NCBI GenBank assembly: GCA_041601535.1
Contig: JBFIHZ010000278.1
Location: forward strand, 1-5,795
DNA length: 5,795 nucleotides
Reading direction: 5' to 3'
Source: JBFIHZ01 sp041601535
Lineage (GTDB): Bacteria; Pseudomonadota; Gammaproteobacteria; Xanthomonadales; SZUA-36
Numbering within the stretch: position 1 is the first letter of the stretch; each line of letters opens with the position of its first letter. The notes below the pieces were generated by a model. That model was not told the DNA's origin. It made no database searches and was given only the letters and a program-made list of their open reading frames with translations. The position numbers were made by a program, and so were the translations under genes. This document shows positions 5,082-5,795 of this stretch, piece after piece.

Positions 5082-5795
5082 ATGATATACGACACAATTC
5101 TCGATACCGTGGGGCACACCCCTGTTGTCAAAATCAATAAACTGGCTCCTGCCGGCATCACCATGTACGTCAAACTGGAAGCATTCAACCCGCTGGGTTC
5201 GGTAAAAGACCGCCTGGCCCTGGGTGTGATCCTGGATGCAGAAAAGCGTGGCGTACTGAAACCCGGCCAGACGGTGGTCGAAGCCACCTCTGGCAATACC
5301 GGCATTGCGCTGGCCATGGTCTGCGCAGTACGCGGTTACCCATTTGTTTCCGTCATGGCTGAATCGTTCTCGGTAGAGCGGCGCCGGCTGATGCGCTTTC
5401 TCGGCGCCCGCGTGGTGCTGACCCCGGCTGCCGAACGCGGCACCGGCATGGTGCGGGCGGCTGAAGCGCTGGCGGCCAAACACGGCTGGTTCAAGACCCA
5501 GCAGTTCGAGAACGAGGCCAATCCGGCTTACCACCGCAACACCACCGGGCCGGAAATTCTCAGTGATTTCGCCAACCAGCGACTGGATTACTACGTCAGC
5601 GGTTATGGCACGGGCGGCACCATAACCGGCGCCGGCCAGATGATCCGCCTGGCACGTCCTGAAGTGAAAATCATTTCCACCGAGCCGGCCGGAGCCTCTT
5701 TGCTGGAAGGCAAGGAGTGGCAGCCGCACAAGATCCAGGGCTGGACACCGGATTTCATTCCCAATGTGATGGACCGCAAAGTGGCGCATCAGAAC
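5082..5795 (+). CDS. cysK: O-acetylserine sulfhydrylase A (cysteine synthase), 3' partial
   Basis: A PLP enzyme that makes cysteine from O-acetylserine and sulfide. The ATG at 5082 has an AAGGA ribosome-binding site (5070-5074) 7 bases upstream, and the frame stays open to the window end, giving 238 residues of an expected ~310-325. Landmarks: GHTPVVKIN (11-19), NPLGSVKDR with the PLP lysine Lys42 (36-44), the substrate loop TSGNTG (69-74), ESFSVERRR (94-102), QQF (140-142), TTGPEI (154-159), the PLP-phosphate loop GTGGT (176-180) and HKIQG (216-220). The last motif and the NPLGS form favour CysK over CysM. The C-terminal part, with the conserved serine region that contacts the PLP ring nitrogen, lies beyond the window. 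It uses the sulfide produced by CysI and is expected to be under CysB control with cysG. Confidence 0.95.
   Translation, partial: MIYDTILDTVGHTPVVKINKLAPAGITMYVKLEAFNPLGSVKDRLALGVILDAEKRGVLKPGQTVVEATSGNTGIALAMVCAVRGYPFVSVMAESFSVERRRLMRFLGARVVLTPAAERGTGMVRAAEALAAKHGWFKTQQFENEANPAYHRNTTGPEILSDFANQRLDYYVSGYGTGGTITGAGQMIRLARPEVKIISTEPAGASLLEGKEWQPHKIQGWTPDFIPNVMDRKVAHQN

Noticed and set aside
5064..5789. 241-codon minus-strand open frame opposite cysK
   Set aside because: The plus strand reads as an unmistakable CysK with PLP motifs and a good ribosome-binding site; the antisense translation has no recognisable features.

Overview
The window is a compact assimilatory sulfate-reduction and cysteine-biosynthesis locus, most likely from a non-enteric gammaproteobacterium. 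This rests on an E. coli-type thioredoxin-dependent PAPS reductase, a CysB regulator that aligns without gaps to enteric CysB over its DNA-binding and effector-binding parts, and a three-domain CysG fusion. Base composition is moderately GC-rich and looks even across the genes, with no mobile element, tRNA, rRNA or CRISPR array visible. Genus cannot be decided from the sequence.

Layout: (1) cysI, the sulfite reductase hemoprotein, enters from the left edge without its N-terminus (about 124 residues by E. coli numbering) and overlaps cysH by 4 bases in an ATGA junction. (2) cysH, PAPS reductase, ends 23 bases before the stop of the convergent gene cysB. (3) cysB, a LysR-type regulator, is on the minus strand. 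(4) A 435-base gene-free region (3175-3609) separates the divergent cysB and cysG. It holds an inverted repeat just upstream of cysB, a leftward intrinsic-terminator-like hairpin with a competing upstream pairing segment, and near cysG a tandem 9-base repeat, a candidate -10 box and a small dyad. (5) cysG, the trifunctional siroheme synthase, is followed after 14 bases by (6) cysK, O-acetylserine sulfhydrylase A, cut by the right edge after 238 codons.

Together the genes cover the lower half of sulfate assimilation. CysH reduces PAPS to sulfite and CysI reduces sulfite to sulfide using siroheme, which CysG makes from uroporphyrinogen III. CysK then condenses sulfide with O-acetylserine into cysteine. 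CysB is the expected activator, responding to O-/N-acetylserine and sulfur status. Sulfate uptake, ATP sulfurylase, APS kinase, the electron donor for CysI and serine acetyltransferase are not in the window.

The genes are conventional. What deserves a second look is the long cysB-cysG intergenic region, which carries an attenuator-like arrangement on the cysB strand and shared ATAAC/GTTAT motifs, and some unusual residues in the CysB effector pocket. I saw no evidence of a wholly new system.
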